From contig NBAY01000036.1 of NCBI GenBank assembly GCA_002794775.1, positions 410,761 to 474,760 of the forward strand: a stretch of DNA of 64,000 bases. Reading direction: 5' to 3'. Below are positions 1 through 11,366 of this stretch, in pieces. The DNA comes from Porodaedalea pini (lineage: Eukaryota; Basidiomycota; Agaricomycetes; Hymenochaetales; Hymenochaetaceae). Each line of letters opens with the position of its first letter. Position 1 is the first letter of the stretch. The notes below the pieces were generated by a model. That model did not search any database and was not told the DNA's origin. It saw only the letters and a program-made list of their open reading frames with translations. The position numbers and the translations under genes were made by a program.

Positions 1-1704
1 AAGAATCCAAGAGAAGAGGAACAAACGACTGAATGAACTAGCTGTAAAACAGGTGGGCGATCTAAAGAGCTGCGGATATGTATGCTTCTTAAGAGGCTTG
101 GGTGACCATGGTTCAAAGGAGTGGCAGCGGGAACGCCGTCCGATTACATTTCAAATTTTGTCTGTTTGCTCCTGGAAAAGTAAAGAGGGGGCCACCTCTG
201 ACTAGCCTGGTAGCAAGGAGAAGGTCCGAAGGGTTTGGAGAGCGGTTTGCAGCATGTGTTCGCCGCATTATAAGGGTCGAGGCAAGCGCGAGAACAAAGG
301 TGAGGAGGATACAAAGCAGGATATACATATTATCTCTCATCTCAGGAGAAAGGCAGAGATGGCTCCGGCCTTGCTTTATGATTACATTCCATAGAGATTA
401 TGTTCTTGCTGCTAGCTGGAGTTGTACGTTTGAGATGATAGTTTCCTGAAAAGCAGTCAAAAGAACAACTTCAAGCCTGAGAAAGTATTAATCGCCGTCG
501 CCGTGAGACTGAATGTGTGACGAGCCGGTGCGTGGGATACCTATGTCACGCACCTTTTACCACTTTCGGTCCCGCACGCGCATCATCTCTTACTCTTTGC
601 AACTCGAACATGGCAACTGAGCCGTTCACCTCTGTCCCACCATGACGCGTGCAAGAGACTTCTCTCATATACTCTTTCATGGGGCCAGGGCTAAAATGGT
701 CGCGGGAGGCCAATGGAATTTATGCGGAGTGCAAAGCCTAAACCTGCCAGTATGTGGTACAGTATTATTAGCCACGGAGTAAACGGAGGTTATTGAACTA
801 ATCTTGAAACACGGGCGCTTTCTATGAACTCAGTCCGAGCTGCGGATTGCCTTAATATTGGCATCAATTTTCCTCCAGAAACTCTGAGCGGTTATCCCTT
901 GAGCTCCTGGTTACAGACTGCGTCTCGGACCTTCAGCAAGAGAAAGTCAAGGAACTCAAGCTCCCTTCATTTGTCTCGCCCTCTGCATCTCAGTAAGTTT
1001 TTTTAGAGAACAGGAACGCACTGGCCCCACTTACATCTTCTCAAGCGACATGAGTCTGCGGTGCTGCAAGGCTATGAATGGACCGTCTTCCATTTGTTGT
1101 CAAAGAACGTGCTCAAGGCTGCCGTGCCAGCACCTTCTGAAAATCCGAATGGCGATTCTCCCTGGTTCAGAAGAACTCCTTCTGTTCTTCTGGCTCATGA
1201 AGTGTTAATCTCTACTTCTCAGTCTCTTAATCTGCCTGTGGTCGTTCAACGCAGATTTCTCTTCACCTAGCCTGCCTCTATGTCGAAAGAGCGATGCATG
1301 CAGCCATCACGAACGTGCTAATCTAACTACGCATATCTCGCACTTCTGGGGATCGACCCCGCGCAATGCGATCGCGCGATCCCCAAGTTATATGAGTATG
1401 CTCCGCTGGTGTAATTGAACATATTGCGGTGCAAATTTATTTTGTCTTCCTCACTGATTCCCCGATCCACATCTCCGGATTAAACTCTGATTTACCGCCG
1501 TGCTTACAACCCTTTTATTTAAGGACTAGGTTCTCATACAGGCTACGGCGTTTTTTGCACGCCCAACCCCGACGGGGGCGCCCTTTCTTGCGAGCCGTGA
1601 GGTCATGGCCTTGGATTGTGTTTGATTTCCCTTGTCTGACGCCATTTTCCCCGTCATTCGTTCAGGCGTTTGTGGGCAGTCTGGGTTTGAATACTTCACA
1701 ATGT
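1..1704. other. Intergenic stretch, no gene recognised
   Basis: Short open frames occur on both strands, but none has a recognisable domain, codon-like continuity across splice sites or a plausible start context. The right end is the promoter of the small secreted-protein gene that follows. Confidence 0.5.
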
Positions 1705-1712
1705 GTATAAAA
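1705..1712 (+). promoter_or_regulatory. TATA box of the small secreted-protein gene
   Basis: The sequence reads TATAAAAG, 101 bases before the ATG at 1813. Its position and perfect match to the core consensus suggest a strongly expressed gene with a leader of about 70 bases. Confidence 0.6.
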
Positions 1713-1812
1713 GGAGGTCGCCCATGATGAGAGTGAAAGCAAGCAACCTACTGCATTGCATATTTCTCTTCGAGTCCCTCCTCGCCTTCGCCTCACTCTA
1801 CTACAATACACC

Positions 1813-2563
1813 ATGTTGTTCACTCGCGTTGTTCCCTTCTTTGCGGTCTCCTTGAGCTTCTGCATATTGGCACTCGCTAGCCCTGCCACCACCGCACTCG
1901 AGGTCGCAAAGCGTGACAACGCGGCGATTGAGAGCGTGTTCACGACGCTCAAGGCCTCGACGGACTCCATCCTTCCGCAGATCCGTATGTTCTTCCCCCT
2001 TCTTGAGACTCAGTCGTACTGATATGAACGGTTCATGCAGAGGGTGTTGCAACGAGTGGAAACGCGACCGACGCAACCGTGACACCACTCATTGATGAGC
2101 TCGTCACTGCTCTCGATACCGCTACGAGCTCCCTCTCGGGCCTCTCAACTTCTTCTCGCGTCATGATGAAGCGACAGAGCGAGGATGACATCGCGACGCT
2201 TGTTGCGGGTATCGTCACTGTATGTCTGCTCTCTTTTTCTTCTAACTTTTGACAAGGCAATCTAAACGGTCGACCACAACAGGACATCGCCAATGCGCTG
2301 GATAGCCTACTCGACACCGCGTCCACTATCCCGGACCTCGGCACGCTCTTCAGTGGCATCGACACCTCGCTCTCACAGGTCCTCCTCGGGCTCGAGATTC
2401 TCCTGTCCGGCGTCCTCAGCCTTGTTGCTAACCTGTTCGTCTTTCTTCCTCCTCCTGCACTTTCTGTGTTGTATTCTAACGAAAGAATATTAGTCTCACG
2501 GACGTTGCGGGCCTGCTCAACCAGCTCGCGCTCGGGCTCACGCTCGGAGCTCTTGGTCTCTAG
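1813..2563 (+). CDS. Small secreted hydrophobic protein (SC15-like / surface-binding type)
   Basis: Four exons (1813-1984, 2041-2219, 2283-2434, 2494-2563) join into a 190-residue protein, and all three introns have GT..AG ends. The first 20 or so residues form a signal peptide (MLFTRVVPFFAVSLSFCILA). The mature part starts with a helical stretch rich in Leu, Ser, Thr and Asp and ends in a very hydrophobic Leu/Gly/Ala tail (LLNQLALGLTLGALGL). There are no cysteines, so it is not a hydrophobin. The plan (signal peptide, K-R-D near the cleavage site, amphipathic helices, hydrophobic C-terminus) is that of abundant agaricomycete wall or surface proteins such as SC15 and the HsbA-like group. The family is assigned from this pattern only. 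A good TATA box upstream suggests high expression. Confidence 0.75.
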
Positions 2564-3261
2564 TTTATAGCACAGACAATTCTATGAAATGAACACCCGG
2601 ACGGACACATTCTGCATATAATCACCCGGATTTTTTTTCTCCTTTGTATACATTCATTCGGACGATGCGCTTGTCTTCGAACACCGTTTTAAATCCTTTT
2701 GTAGCGAAGATTGATACGTTCGCGCTTACTTTTTGATGCATTGTACCGTACTCTGTACAAACCTATTTTTTCTCGGAGCTGTACTCGAGATACTCTCGGG
2801 CCCTTTCCAGACGTCCAGAGCACGCGAATAAAAAGGAAGCATTTCAGGTTTCGATCATCGACGATCGTTCCGAGAGATTTTCAAGCTTTCAGGAGTGATT
2901 TACGTGTGCAGCAGATCTGTTCTTAGTCCGAATTCGAATATTATAATGCCTGAACTGGGAAGAACTAAAAACCCTGAAAACAAACCCGAGGATCAATGCT
3001 TTCCTTCAGATGATAGTCTCTGTTTAACAAGCCTTTCTGCGCACAGGTTCACTGTACTGTTGAATACTTGGGATTTACCTGCATACATAGACATCCGAGC
3101 CGACAGATTTCATACCGACGCACTGAGACCATTCGGAATAAGGATGGGAAAGTGGTCATAAACTACCAGTCTAAAACAGGCTGAGTCTGCAACCAGGTGG
3201 ATGAATCATGACTGCTGCTTACCTTGTCGAATTTGTATCGGCCTGTCTTCACTCCTTGATT
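2564..3261. other. Intergenic, 3' region of two convergent genes
   Basis: Several short open frames are present, but no domain or splice-supported gene. The stretch lies between two convergent genes and presumably holds both 3' ends. Confidence 0.45.
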
Positions 3262-3264
3262 TCA

Positions 3265-3771
3265 TCATTTCTTCTTCACATTCCTCTCTGCAGAACCAGC
3301 GCCAGTACTCGATTGCACAGATCTCCCTTCCATTCCGACTCCAAATAAGAACGCCAGCCGCATCGACGCGCCGGCATACACGAACCCAACGCTGCCCCAC
3401 AGCATCGCATTCCACTCCCACACCTTCCAATACGCGTCCAGGCCGAGTGGCGCCATCGTCAACAGATGCCCGAAGTCTGCGACCAGCAGGCAGAATAAGA
3501 GACGGCTCCAGGTGCGTCGCGATGTCGTAGATGAGAGCACGAGGTGCTCGTTAAGTGCGAATAGAAAGTAGAGGTTCGAGAGCTGGTAGAGCGCCATTGC
3601 AACTTGAGGCGACGGGGGCGCCAGCAGTGTTATAGGGGAGGACAAGGTGAGAAGCGAGAGGTACTCTGCTGGGCGGGCGGCGTAGAGAGCACCGAGTAGT
3701 GCTGAGACCGGCTCGATGTAGATAAAGAAAAGGCGGTATGGAAAGAACGGTATGGCGTTTCCTTCCTCCAT
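3265..3771 (-). CDS. DUF7704-type four-helix membrane protein
   Basis: This is a single-exon frame of 168 residues. It begins with the family-like motif PFFPYRLFFIYIEPVSALLG, a first membrane helix preceded by an aromatic FPYR..F stretch. Three further hydrophobic segments follow, around residues 55-75 (VAMALYQLSNLYFLFALNEH), 88-108 and 120-142. The tail is polar and basic and ends KKK. Fungal DUF7704 proteins have this size, order and N-terminal motif; their function is unknown, and an endomembrane location is inferred. The ATG is immediately followed by the conserved N-terminus, so no upstream exon is needed. Confidence 0.72.
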   Translation of the reverse strand: MEEGNAIPFFPYRLFFIYIEPVSALLGALYAARPAEYLSLLTLSSPITLLAPPSPQVAMALYQLSNLYFLFALNEHLVLSSTTSRRTWSRLLFCLLVADFGHLLTMAPLGLDAYWKVWEWNAMLWGSVGFVYAGASMRLAFLFGVGMEGRSVQSSTGAGSAERNVKKK

Positions 3772-4391
3772 TACTTAAAAGGTGCAACGCTATTCCGTTT
3801 CGCAGGCAGTTTAGACAGGTCGGATTTGCGTGGAAGTTGAAGACTTTGTGAGAGATATACTCAAGATTCTCACATGGGACCAGCTGTGAGCGAGTCTTCA
3901 AATTCTTCCCAGGCTGTCCTAGTGCTATATGTAGTACATTAGCTTACAGTGGTCGAGGAATAGGAGGAAAAGAACTTACGGTATGTAGGATAATGCACCC
4001 AGGCAGCCGAGATTAATATTGCTCGAGCCTCAGGTCACAGAATGAGTACCTGCATTATTAATATTGTTCAAGTTGTCATAGTGAAAAACTAGTCATGTGA
4101 TCGTGCTATTCTACGCGTTGATCAAGTATCGCCCTTCTTTCTTTAGCAGAGCTATATTCTCTTCGCACTATCAATTCTCCTCACTTGCAACAAATCCCTA
4201 TCTGCTCATCGGCGTGCTCACGTACATGAGGAATGACAATTGTGTCTCACAGTACTTGTAAATGAAGCGTGGCCGAATCGCGATATAAAACCAGACCAGT
4301 CAGGGCAAGTCATATCGTGATAGTGCTTTATGTTATGCTATTGCATCACTGCTCAGCGTGGCATTATCTTTGAAACTCTCTCGATTCGAGG
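3772..4391. other. Intergenic between divergent genes
   Basis: No supported gene is visible. The stretch should hold the promoters of the DUF7704 gene (minus) and of the former F-box gene (plus). Confidence 0.45.
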
Positions 4392-5250
4392 ATGTCCCTG
4401 GACGACGAAATGGAAAATTTCAATCAGCTCAAAGATACGACGGCCACCCTCATCTCAATCTCGAGGTCACTGGGCGACGGAATCAATGTTCTGAAGACTG
4501 AGCCGCTCCCTGCATCCTTCCACCATGGCATAAGCTCACTCCCAAGCGAGGTCCTTGGGTGCATATTTGATATGTCATCTGATATCTACTACCAGGGAGA
4601 CGCATCCTATGGTTTGAAAGCCAGAATCCTGGTGGACTTTTCTGGCGTGTGCAAGGCTTTCATAAGATCATGCGTTCGCAGCCAAGGTTATGGCCGTGTA
4701 TAACTCCACACCGAAATGCTGCAGACTAAATTCGCCGGAGCAAGAGTGTCCAACCATTGTTAGAGATCAAAGAGTACAGGAGAAATTTTTCATTCTAGAT
4801 CTTTCCTCATAAAAAGTGTTGGGTCACTCTGGATGTCGCTGTCTATGATCATCTGGAGCTGGATGAAATGATAGAAATCCTCCAGGACTTTCTCTCTCTC
4901 TCAACTCTCGGCCTTGATCTCACGCTCAAGGGCTGCAAAATGCGTATACACGCACATATATAAATTGATATGTTAAATAACCTTAACACAGACACATAAA
5001 CAAATTAGAATAAGCAGGAAGTACCAATATGTGTACGAGAATATTTTGACATGGCACGGTGAACTAAAGCACTCTGCAGCCAAATGAGCGAGTGCACCTA
5101 AAGGCAGATGCCATTGCTACTGACCTTGCTGGATTAGAATTGTTACTGGCCCTCACCGGTTCCACGTTTTCTATCCGAGATGTTGAGGTTCTGCAACTGC
5201 AGTTAGATGGGCCTCGATTCCATAGCATCCTGGAGTGCTTACCGAACTTC
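4392..5250 (+). pseudogene. Decayed F-box/LRR gene
   Basis: The first open part (4392-4703) has a coiled N-terminus and then an F-box start (SSLPSEVLGCIFDMSSD) and the usual following block (VDFSGVCKAFIRS). The frame then stops. Recognisable pieces of the downstream part appear in other frames: KCWVTLDVAVYDHLELDE near 4815 and a leucine-rich piece (LELLLALTGSTFSIRDVEVL) near 5135. Stops and frame changes separate the pieces and no splice sites rescue them. Live relatives in this window, at 30.1 and 33.3 kb, show what the intact plan looks like. The 3' end slightly overlaps the opposite-strand gene that follows. Confidence 0.65.
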
Positions 5251-5763
5251 TGGCATGTCTGAATTATCTGCAGCGAACGACAAGTTGGAAGTTGGCGAGT
5301 CTGGCTCAGTCTGTGCCTTTGTCACCTTTCCGCTTCCACGCCCCTTCTCGGCGTTGTCATCCTTCTCGTCGTCGCTATCAGAGTCGTAATCGAAACTGAC
5401 GATAACGCCAATGACAGGTTCTGTAATGCATCCACACATCCTCTTCATAGCCCCCTTCCGCTCCCGCTTCTTCCATTCGACCTTCTCATTGTATTTTTCC
5501 AGGTACGCCGCCTCCAGGATGCGGAGCTTCTCGCGCGCAACATGCCTGTTGCGGAGGCAGATGACGGCGCCGATACTGGATGCGCCGCCAGTGAGGGCCA
5601 ACGCCCACAGATTCGCGTAAATATTAATGTTCCATGTCGCGTCGTCAATCTGCTTTTGCTTGCGTTTTATGCTCTTCCTGTGTTTGCGTTTGTCGGCGCA
5701 TTTTGTGGGCACTTGGAGCTCGTAGCGGCCCCGGCGGAAGAAGAAGAATTGTTTGAACGTCAT
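5239..5763 (-). CDS. Hypothetical basic/acidic protein with one membrane segment
   Basis: This is a single frame of 174 residues that I do not recognise. A very basic N-terminal third (KRKHRKSIKRKQKQ) precedes one hydrophobic segment (ANLWALALTGGASSIGAVIC, about residues 51-70). A charged helical stretch (EKLRILEAAYLEKYNEKVEW), a short Cys pair (MCGC) and a very acidic tail (DYDSDSDDEKDDN) follow. The layout suggests a single-pass membrane protein with a charged cytosolic tail. An upstream exon cannot be excluded. Confidence 0.5.
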   Translation of the reverse strand: MTFKQFFFFRRGRYELQVPTKCADKRKHRKSIKRKQKQIDDATWNINIYANLWALALTGGASSIGAVICLRNRHVAREKLRILEAAYLEKYNEKVEWKKRERKGAMKRMCGCITEPVIGVIVSFDYDSDSDDEKDDNAEKGRGSGKVTKAQTEPDSPTSNLSFAADNSDMPEVR

Positions 5764-6859
5764 ATTGTAGAAGCGTTGGATCGATAGGACATCAACAGGT
5801 GGCCCGAACCGAAGCTAGCTTTTGTTAGGTAGAAGAGGGAGGTGGGTAGTTGAATGGTGGTTTGCGCTCTCCGGTCCTCTTTAATGTGAATCTTTCATAC
5901 TCACCGAACGGTACTCGATTGAATCTGAAACTGGTTTTGATCAGACTGGGAGCTATAGGGTGCACGTTGCCAGCGCTAAGACCCGACATATCACGACACT
6001 GCTCGCACAGGAAACGGTCGAAACAGCGGGAGCAAACCAGCGGATTCCTCTCATCGTGCTAGAAAAGGAGACTATTTCTGCCTACGTCTAAGACTAAGCA
6101 AATCGTACACCGCAAGGCTGATGCACGATGACTCAATATTAGCGTTTTCTATGAAGAGGCGCTGGCCGACGCTGAAACTACGGGGCTTAAATTTGAGCGA
6201 CATAGTCGAGTTTCAGCTAATGATAGTGAGTGCTCAATATAGTTTAGCGGCGGCGCTGAGCTCCACGACTAATCTTCGTTCAATGAGTGATAACACCGAC
6301 CTTCGGCGATATGCACCAGAAAATCAATGAGAGTAAGAAGATATTTCACTCAGGTTTCAAGTTTCCGTTAAGCAAGGTGGTGCCAGTGAACACACAGTAT
6401 ATACACTTTCCATCCTGTATACTCCGCGTAAGCATACCCTTGAGAGAATCAAGACAAGTAAAAGAGGGACTGGCCATTTAAACACGATCATTTGCGTTGT
6501 CTCCGACGGTTTCGCAGCTTTTACTCGGAGAACTTGACCCTCGGGCCTTGGGTTGAGTTGAACGTTCAATTTCGGAGATTGTCGTCCGAGCCGCCTAAAA
6601 CAAGTCTCAGAGAGGGTCCACAAACAAGAGCGACGCCGTGACCGTGCGAATTATTTACGCGTCCTCACCGTTTCCGAGACGCGCTTGCGAGGCTCAGCAC
6701 GACACTCCAGCTTCAACCACGACTGCTGCAGAAGCTACCCGCTTGTATCTTCGATCTTCTGCATGCAACAAACTCAAAATATCGCTTTGCGAACCTCTGC
6801 TATAATTCCCCTTCCCTGCAGCATACCTAGCTCGCTCCGATTCGAGCACGCATATAGCC
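5764..6859. other. Intergenic between divergent genes
   Basis: Only short, unrelated open frames were seen on both strands. The stretch should contain the promoter of the histone deacetylase gene; no clear TATA box was found close to its ATG. Confidence 0.45.
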
Positions 6860-8643
6860 ATGTCGAAACGGCGCGTGGCTTACTACTACGACAGTGAGTG
6901 AAACTTTGAGATTATATTCAACGGATTTACATGCCTTGATCCGACATTTAGACGATGTCGGTCTTTTCTCGTATGGCTTGGGGCACGCTATGAAGCCGCA
7001 CCGAATTCGCATGGCGCACGACCTTGTCGCATCGTACGGGATGCTCAACAAGATGCAGGTATTGCGGCCTCGGCGTGCGTCGCCGAGCAGCATGACTGCC
7101 TTTCACACCGACGAGTATATCCACTTCCTGAGCAGAGTGACACCCGAGACTGCAGATGAGATGACCCACCACGGAACACGCTGTACGTTCGCATCATCAT
7201 GCTTTACCCTTGTTTAACTCTAATGTCCGGCTAGTCCTCGTCGGTGATGACAATCCCGCATTTGAGGGTGTGTTCGAATTCTGCACCATATCAGCGGGTG
7301 GCTCTATTGATGCGGCGAGGCGCGTCGCGACTGGCGCAGCTGACATTGCAATCAATTGGGCGGGAGGACTGCACCATGCCAAGAAGAGAGAGGCATCTGG
7401 CTTCTGCTACGTGAACGACATTGTGCTGGGTATCCTTGAGCTCCTGCGCACCTTCCCACGCGTGCTCTACATCGACATAGACTGCCATCATGGTGACGGC
7501 GTCGAGGAAGCTTTTTACACCACCGATCGCGTCCTCACGTGCTCCTTCCACAAGTTCGGAGACTATTTCCCTGGAACAGGTCACGTCGATGATCACGGAC
7601 GAGACAAGGGACTCGGATATGCAATCAATGTTCCACTCCGAGATGGTCTTACTGACGAGACATTCAAGGGAGTTTTCGAGCCCGTCGTCCAGCGCATTCT
7701 TGACTGGTACCAGCCCTCCGCTGTCGTGCTCCAATGTGGCACCGACTCACTCGCCGGCGACAAGCTCGGCTGCTTCAACCTCACTATGGAGGGTCATGCT
7801 AACTGCGTGCAGTATCTCCGCAAGACCGGCCTGCCGCTTATTTTGGTTGGCGGCGGCGGGTACACGATAAAAAATGTCTCGCGCACGTGGGCATTTGAGA
7901 CTGCGTGTGCGTTGAACATTGAGGATACAATTGACAGGAACCTCCCGTGGAACGCATATTTTGAGTGGTTCGGTCCACGATATCAGCTCGAGGTACTTGC
8001 GAACAATATGGTCGACGTGAACCCCAGGGACGGCTACTTGGACAGCATAAAGGAGAAAATATTTAAGCAGATGGAAAGACTCCCCTTCGCACCATCGGTT
8101 CAGATGCATGAAGTCCCGGGAGAGAGTCTAGGAGAGCATCTTGGGTTTCCTGAGATGGTTCTTGATGATAATAGGGAGTCTGACGAGTTGGATGACAAGC
8201 TCGGCGGTAAGTTTAATTTTTGGAATGGAGAAAACCTTTTTCTAATGTGAAGAGCAGAACAATACCGTCGAGTCTTCAGTACGCTCCAGAGCGAGTCGTC
8301 GAGTGACGACGAGCTCGATTCTATCGACTCGTACTCGGATGATGCGCGCTCGGCACCCCGGAGCAGGGACGTCCGACACTTGTACCCGCACCGCTTCGCA
8401 AAGCGCATGAGCCTACTCAGGACAAGATCACCTGTACCTCATGATGATTCGGACTTGCCAGGCACGAACCCGCACTCTGCGCGCAGGTTCTTCCACAGCG
8501 CAGCGGTATGGGACCCTGTGCTGAAGACAGTTGTGCTTCGCGATGGCATCCAAGAAGGCAGGGCGACGTCACTGAATCTCGACAGGCAAAGAGATGCCTC
8601 GATGATGAATTTCGATATGGATACCGCGATCACTGTTGAATAA
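6860..8643 (+). CDS. Class I histone deacetylase, Rpd3 type
   Basis: Four exons (6860-6893, 6952-7182, 7235-8206, 8258-8643) give a 540-residue protein with perfectly phased GT..AG introns. It should remove acetyl groups from histone lysines in the nucleus as part of corepressor complexes. The catalytic domain fills about residues 5-385. It has the N-terminal motif SYGLGHAMKPHRIRMAH, the His-His dyad in NWAGGLHHAKKREASGFCY, zinc ligands in DIDCHHGDGVEEAF and in CGTDSLAGDKLGCF, and the transition-state Tyr in GGGGYT. One variation is CGTDS where relatives usually have CGGDS or CGADS; it lies next to the metal-binding Asp. The tail is acidic and Ser-rich (SESSSDDELDSIDSYSDD) and ends with a conserved-looking block (PHSARRFFHSAAVWDP). 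It is most like Rpd3 rather than Hos2 or Hos1. Confidence 0.93.
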
Positions 8644-9000
8644 TTCGGTGTTGGTGTAACTTAGCTGTTCCTGTTTGTGTTTTTGATTTCGTCTCTTTTT
8701 TTCATGGGATGTACAACATGCTTTTCTCCCTCTTGCATAGGATTGTATCATTATATGCTATATCTATCTTGTATACAAGCTTGCTCCGGATGCTAATAGA
8801 TTCATATTCGAAAAAAGATTTGAATTCCCTCCTTTTAGTATTTCATTGAAGGAAAAAAGTTGGGAAATCAAGACAACAAACACTCTACCAGTCGGTGGAC
8901 TCTGCAGTGCAGAACAGATGAAGATACATGAACATAGCTGAGTAGTGGTCGCAAATATTTCCTTTGATCGTATCATAGGGTCATGAAAGAAACCGCCAGA
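8644..9000. other. Short intergenic between convergent genes
   Basis: Nothing supported here. It is AT-richer and holds the 3' ends of the deacetylase and permease genes. Confidence 0.5.
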
Positions 9001-11366
9001 CTATTGGGTATGTTTTCCAGTTTTCGGCTCGACGTTCGCCTCGTGGTCGATCTCTTCCACCTCTGGCTCAGCTTCTTGCATTTCGGCGGGGTTTTCCTGC
9101 GGGAGGATAAGGTTGAGGATCACTGCGACGATCCCAGCGGCGAGGACTGCATTCAAAGCAAAACAAATCCGTCAGCTCTGCGATCCACGTGCGTGATGCT
9201 TATCAATAGAAACTCACACGGCGTACTGAGCACGATCGTGATGGAGTCGAACAAGCCCTGCAGCCCGCTGCTCGGGTTGTTAACGCCATCGAACAGGTGC
9301 TCGAAGATATCCGGCACGAGCAGGTTACCGACGCCGAACGAGAGCGCGGCGGCGAGCACGAAGCGGTCGCGCCGCGTCCAGCGGAGGTATGACAGTACGC
9401 GTGCGCCGGAGGCCATTACGCTTGCGAAGAGGAAGGTCGTCACGCCGCCGAGGACGGAGTTCGGAACTGCATATCCACACGGATTGTGATTAGGACGTAG
9501 AACTGATGAGGCAAGGAAGATGTGGGGGGAAAAGTGGGACGTACTTGCGAGGAAGACGCCTGAGATCTTGCCCAGCACGCCGAAGAGGAGGAGAAAAAGC
9601 AGCAGAACCGTCCGGCGGTGCGGTTCGCGCAGCGCGTGATCGCGATGACTCCGTTATTCTAACGAACACATATCCTAGTCGTGAGTGACTCTGAGTGGGA
9701 GATAGAGCGATAACGTACCTGGGCGAATACTGACAGAGGCGCGACAGTGAACAGCGCAGATAGGAAGCCGCCAATTCCATCAGACTGGCAGTGTAAACAA
9801 ATTAGCAACAGGAGGTACGGTCAAGGGAAATAAACGCTTACAAGAACACCGCCTTGAATGCGTGAATCGAAAAACGGGTCCGTCAACTTCGACGCGGGAG
9901 ACCTCGGCTGACGCGGTGATATCTCCGATGGCTTCCATTGCCACTGAAACTGCAGGGATGCCAGTGTTGAGGTTCGCTTTTCGCTTTAGGACATTCGCAT
10001 CATGCACGTACCGTATACAGCCAGCATGGGCAGAATGGCAGGGGCGTAGACGCGGATCTTGAACGTGTGCACCCTATACCTCAACGTGAATCTCAAAGCG
10101 ACATTAAATATAGTAAATAAACGTACCAGAGGAACGTGATAGCAGGCGCAGTGGTGATACTGCTGCCGTCGATATAGCCCGCAGCGCCCGCGACGATGCA
10201 GCCGACTGCCAGCCCGACGATGATCGATATGTTCTTGAGGAACGGGGAGCCGAAGAGCTCTGTTAGGACGATGCTGACGAACGAGAGGAAGCCAAGACCG
10301 ATGAACTCTGGTGAGCCCCACCTATTCCATACCAACGAACGAACATTAGTATCTTAAAGAAGAAACAAAGGAAAGCAACACACAGGAGCGGCCTGGGCGC
10401 ATTAATGTTAGGACAAAGTCGGAACAAGCCACTGGAGGGGCGGCCCATGCAGTCGTTCGAGCCGCCGCCCCAGTCCGCGATGCCCGAGCTGCCGATGAGC
10501 GAAGCGCCGATGAGGAGGATGACGGTCCAGTGACCATCGGCGGGAATATGCGCTGGAGGATGCGTACGGGTACGAAGGCCATGAACATCTCGAGGAAAGA
10601 GCAAATCAGGGATGTTCCTGCAGACTCAATTGAGTTTCCCTCGTAAGAAGCGGAACCAATTCGTACGTACCGATGAGCATTCCGTATGCCTCTGGGCATG
10701 CGTCCCTGGTCACAGTTCCGTCTGCTGCCGTCGTGCTCGTGCAAGTTCCGTTATTATACAGCGCATTGAAAATCTGGATGAAGAATAAGTTGAAGAAATT
10801 GGCGCGATAACCGTTCGATGCTATTTACTGCGGTAGCTGTACTGAGTGTAGCAAAGCTCGTTCCGACGACCGAAAGCAGACCAGTGCCCAGATAATAGCC
10901 TTTGAACAAATGTAATCTCGACATTTGGACCAAGCTCAGAATACCTATGCATGAATCAGGATATTTCATATACCCGTAGATAAAAATTGTTCTCACCACT
11001 ACCAATCAACGACGCCGAGACCATGTATGACTGCGTTTCACTGTCTAAGTTCAACGCGCTCGCGAAGATAATTGGAGGTGCGATCAATCCGGCAAGCATA
11101 GCGAGCGCGTGTTGTAGACCACAGGACGCAGCGAGGAGGAACGGAAGGTCGGCATCAAGTGCATAGAACGGAGGCAGACGACGCGTCTGCATGCGCGGCA
11201 GCGAGGGCAAGCACAACCACGCATAGTCGTAGTCACCAAGCCATCCTTCCCGCGTCGTAAACTTGCGCCCGAGTCTCCGCGCCTGCTCGCGGACGGTCGT
11301 ACGCGATGTAGTTGGCGGCGGCGTCGCTGCAGGCTGCTCCTTCGTGATGGAGTGCACGTCGGACAT
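9001..11366 (-). CDS. NCS2 xanthine/uric-acid permease (UapA/UapC-like), three frameshifts
   Basis: A purine transporter of the plasma membrane, predicted to co-transport xanthine or uric acid with protons. About ten exons read from ATG 11366 to the stop at 9001-9003. Visible family blocks are GDYDYAWLCLPSLP, FALNEH-free first helix region with LLAASCGLQHALAMLAGLI, YYLGTGLLSVVGTSFATLST, CPEAYGMLIGTSLICSF, the substrate-site motif NNGVIAITRCANRTAGRF, and PNSVLGGVTTFLFASVM. The tail is acidic (EAEPEVEEIDHEANVE). Most introns splice cleanly, for example the 59-nt one before IFNALYNNGTC. However, three single-base frame breaks lie inside conserved blocks: a missing base at 10521-10528 (after PPMVTGP), an extra A in the A5 run at 9870-9874, and a missing A in the A5 run at 9594-9598. 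Each becomes family-like again if one base is added or removed. It is either a recent pseudogene or a gene hit by assembly errors. Confidence 0.85.

Noticed and set aside
1330..1395. GATCGACCCC/GATCGCGCGATCCCC palindromic stretch as a tRNA or hairpin gene
   Set aside because: No cloverleaf or T-loop consensus could be fitted; it is only a local inverted repeat.
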